A stretch of DNA of 64,000 nt from contig JABWDB010000002.1 of NCBI GenBank assembly GCA_019614645.1, forward strand, positions 23,425,501-23,489,500, in the 5' to 3' direction. Positions within the stretch are counted from its first letter, which is position 1. Every line of letters starts with the position of its first letter. Positions 60,933 to 64,000 of this stretch are shown here, in pieces. The DNA is from Stratiolaelaps scimitus (lineage: Eukaryota > Arthropoda > Arachnida > Mesostigmata > Laelapidae). The notes below the pieces were generated by a model. It was given only the letters and a program-made list of their open reading frames with translations, did no database searches and was not told where the DNA came from. The position numbers were made by a program, and so were the translations under genes.

Positions 60933-63228
60933 GGAGAATTGCGTAGCGCACATCGGTGGCATGTCAGCAGATTTGACCCAGCTTTGCAGATGTTAATGTC
61001 TCCAAATTATGTGATGCTACTATCACACAGGCCTTCAATACAGGTGGTGGCATCCATGACCGTTAATCTGTGTCTTCTAAACTATCTATATTCATATCCT
61101 CTATCTATATTCAGTGTTCCACCGGATGTCGGTCTATCGTACGTGTAGCTATACCACTGACAACAAGCGGCCAACAGCTACGGTCAAAGAGGATACACAA
61201 AGCCGGCGCCAACGAGGGCAAAGACCTTTCTTGGATGAAGGCCAAGACAATTCGGCAATTATGCGCTAAAAGCCTGTGGGGTAGCCGGATCGCATGTCAT
61301 CGTTCTTCGAGTGTTTTATTCTCCCCTGTGTGGCCACAGTACCAGAATATATAGTCAAGGACGCGGGTAATCGATTGCTGTTTGTTTAAAGCCTGCTCTT
61401 TTGTTGTCTAGATAAGTGTATCTTTTAATAGATAACTTTTCGGAAAGAATGGTCGCAGAGGTTTCTCGGGCGCCAAGTAAAAGATGGTGTAGAGATTAAG
61501 CACAAAACATGTCGTTCGGTCGCGGGATTAACAGCATGTGCAGAAGAACTGAAGCACATACACATAGTGAACAACTCTTAACTCCGAGCGGCTCAAAATG
61601 TGTGGACCTTTAAAGTAAGCATTTTATATATTTAGGCTTAATTTTATCTTTTGTAAAATTTTGTTATAACTAATAGAGCTAACAATAGAGCTTATTTACT
61701 GTATTTTATTCGGTTGATGCAGATCCAATTGGGAGAAATAAGTGGTCATCTCCTTTAAAGGGCACTTTAACCTTCTCCGATATCGTTAAGGTGTTGTCTC
61801 CAAGTTATTCATCCAATAGATCTGCAAGGTTCTAGCAAACTCAATTACTAACAAGTGAAGACATATATCGGACCATACGTGTGGTGTAAATCATCCTGAC
61901 ACCACGACGCTTCTCGGAGTTCTCCCCAGTGCTATTCGCATCGGTGGACAGTGGTTGACGACATTATTATTAAATTAACGCATGACGTGGTATAGTTTAC
62001 CAGCATCAAAGTGGGATCTACTAAGTCGGCAGTAAGCAGACGCAGTAATAAATAATTCTGTGTATGTATATACATATATATATATATGCTCCTATCACTC
62101 ACCGATGATGTATTTATAGATACCGGCGTAGGGTGTTCAGACGCGCAGCGCTTCGCAGCGCCAGTTGTGTGCACGTCCTGTGTTGTTAGGGATCTCTGTA
62201 ATGTCCCTCGTGACAAATGGCCAATGGTGGTCAGCGACATGTCGTTCAGACCGTGGCGTTGGTTGTCGTGTGTAGAGAGATAGGCTTCAGCAAGCAGGGC
62301 CACGTACATGGACGAGCGCAGGATCGATAGGGATAGCGTGGGAGCGCAAATCGAGAAGAAGTACGGAGAATGATGGCGAAATGGAGGCTGCAGGATATCA
62401 GCAGCGTATCTGCTCTAGGCAGGTCGTCGCTCCAAATGCTCCGAGGGGTTCTTGCGCGCTATGTCAGTGGCGGGTATGTTTTGGGCATTCGCTCACCCTA
62501 CGCCATTGAGAGCGATGGATCTGCTCGTACAGTCTCGGGGGTACACGTTTCGTAAAAAACGATCTCTGACTTAATGCCATGCACCGTGTATGTATAGTGT
62601 CTGCTACTTTATGTCGGCTCGATTCTCAGATTCACGCGCTCTTTTGTTGTACACCGAATGAGGAATTATGCCCTTCCTTGTGACCCTCTTGTAAGGAGAA
62701 GTTGTTTAATACGTTCCTAGCGAAACGTCAGAATCTGTCGAATCCCTACATATGCTGCGATGTAACTTGTATCTTTCATGATCATTAAACTTGTTCCATA
62801 GATGAAACCAATACTGCATGTTCCCCAAAGGTATTTCGTCAAATATGGCTTGAGGATACTATTTTGAGCAGATTCGATATGCCAATTCGAACTACTGTTC
62901 TTGATGGAACTGCAGTTTTTTTGAATGCTTAAGTTCTTGCTGAAAATATTAAAGCAGATTATTAAATCACAGAGCGGGTACTAACTGTCGACAGTATAAA
63001 TAACCGTTTCTGTAACGCTTATGATTGGACGTGCTGAGGGGAAACGCTATCGTCATTCTGGTTACCTCTTTAGCACAGAGGGGACTAGGTCCTTTATAAA
63101 AGTATAACCTTTTGTTAACCATATGATTTGTATTTAAATTAACAACTGTTTAAAATTGGGTAATAAGATAGACCGCTGACTTAAATTATTGTATCCCTCT
63201 CGAAAACTAGACCCAGACAACAGTAAGC
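60933..63228. other. Stretch without a supported gene
   Basis: Short frames only. (TA)n at 62073-62086. The 94-codon frame at 61070-61354 could be a continuation of the relic at 60630 but shows no motif I can defend. Confidence 0.45.
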
Positions 63229-63325
63229 GGTCGAGCCCGGTGGCGTGGGGCACTCTTGTGCGCCGTGCAAACGGAGGACATATAGATGCAAGTTCGATCC
63301 CCACCGTTGCACATTTGCATTTAGT
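63229..63325 (+). repeat. tRNA-derived SINE, copy 2
   Basis: The unit reads TCGAGCCCGGTGGCGTGGGG, then GTGCAAACGGAGGACATATA, then AGTTCGATCCCCACCGTTGC. It matches the copy at 54065-54164 block by block. The 5' CGGTGG pairs exactly with the 3' CCACCG, so the acceptor stem of the founding tRNA is still visible here. The B box is AGTTCGATCCC. The shared tail after the tRNA part begins TTGCACATTTGCATTTAG, compared with TTGCACATGTGCATCTAA in copy 1. Confidence 0.62.
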
Positions 63326-64000
63326 GCTCCGTCTTACGAAGCAATGCAAAAGTAATACCGTACCCGTTAAACGTACGCTGAGAGTCATCCAGACAATATT
63401 TATTTAGGTAGTGAGTAAGGCGGCTGGGCTCTTTCAATGGCACCAAGCCTTCTAAATTCTGTTGCACGACAGGCCGTTCTTTTGACGGCGGTAGTTATTT
63501 GGAAAGATATGTCAGGCTGGATGCGACCTCTAACTATCGTGAAAGCCAGAAGTGCAGTTTGCGCCTTGCACGGCTTGTAAACTGGAAGGAGGCCGCATGT
63601 TTGAAAAATCTTTGAGACCGAATGTCATGTGAGCAACTTTGAATAATCTTCCCTCGATTATATTCCTTGGAGCATGAACAGACCGGGCAATCTTCGTCTA
63701 CATAAAAATGGCATAGGCCTTATAGCGTTGCTAATCGGATGGCACGCAAGAGTACCCTGCATTATTAGAGCAGTCGTACATTCATATGTGCCTAAGAACG
63801 AAACGGACTATCTTCGACGGTCGGTGTGAGCAATACCTAGTTCTTGCTATTCATTTCTCGAACCCATAGATAAATAGTCCTTGATTCACCGCTACCGTAT
63901 ACCCGTTTTTCTCTGATATTACGTAGTCCCTATGGAATATTCAGCGATGGGCGAATTGTATGAGCTTCATCGTATGGGGGTCAGACGTCTGCAATGCCTG
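63326..64000. other. Window end; possible LINE zinc-binding scrap
   Basis: No gene is supported. On the minus strand a 60-codon frame at 63534-63720 has YVDEDCPVCSCSKEY and, further on, IIQSC. This loosely resembles the Cys/His tail of some LINE proteins, but the His is absent. Confidence 0.35.

Noticed and set aside
1..64000. Prokaryotic features: operons, CRISPR arrays, IS elements, attachment sites
   Set aside because: No regularly spaced repeats, no linked gene runs with ribosome binding sites and no prokaryotic protein families were seen. The recognisable elements are eukaryotic.

Overview
The window looks like eukaryotic nuclear DNA from an invertebrate, most likely an arthropod. A mite or other chelicerate is a guess from overall character, not something the sequence proves. 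It has no operons, no ribosome-binding-site-linked gene runs, no rRNA and no CRISPR. Open frames are short and overlap in several phases. Microsatellites ((TA)n, (GA)n, (CA)n, (CAG)n) are frequent, and the recognisable coding pieces are one compact cellular gene and fragments of eukaryotic transposons. Almost all of the 64 kb reads as intergenic or intronic sequence.

Layout. At 3.6-4.1 kb (minus strand) lies the only gene I can name: a short, apparently single-exon acyl-CoA-binding-domain protein of the ACBD4/5 type, with an AATAAA signal after its stop. At 6.57-8.44 kb two dead retrotransposons lie end to end, both on the minus strand. One is a roughly 1.06 kb internally deleted Gypsy-type LTR element with two ~118 bp terminal repeats, a primer binding site, and gag and integrase remnants. 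The other is the frameshifted C-terminal part of a non-LTR retrotransposon. A reverse-transcriptase scrap at 13.7-14.0 kb (plus) may belong to the same non-LTR family. At 16.7 kb there is a 57-61 nt almost perfect hairpin. At 28.16-28.64 kb (minus) there is a dead mariner transposon with one terminal repeat. At 29.95-30.25 kb (plus) there is a frameshifted non-LTR endonuclease. At 42.5 kb (minus) there is a possible RNase H remnant. Two copies of a tRNA-derived SINE lie at 54.1 kb and 63.3 kb, with weaker relatives elsewhere.

Possible host exons. Three plus-strand segments at 46.72, 47.41 and 48.28 kb have good splice signals and compatible phases, and together could be the 3' end of an unrecognised gene. 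Isolated exon-like segments lie at 27.0, 35.3 and 35.9 kb. None has a recognised domain.

GC-rich islands next to (GA)n or (CT)n tracts (about 8.6-9.4, 12.0-12.6, 17.5-18.1, 22.6-23.4, 48.5-49.2, 50.2-51.3 and 54.9-55.3 kb) are open in several frames at once. They look more like promoters, 5' UTRs or regulatory DNA than coding sequence. I found no convincing new multi-gene system. The items most worth checking are the 16.7 kb hairpin, the SINE family, the exon chain at 46.7-48.3 kb and the clustered non-LTR family.
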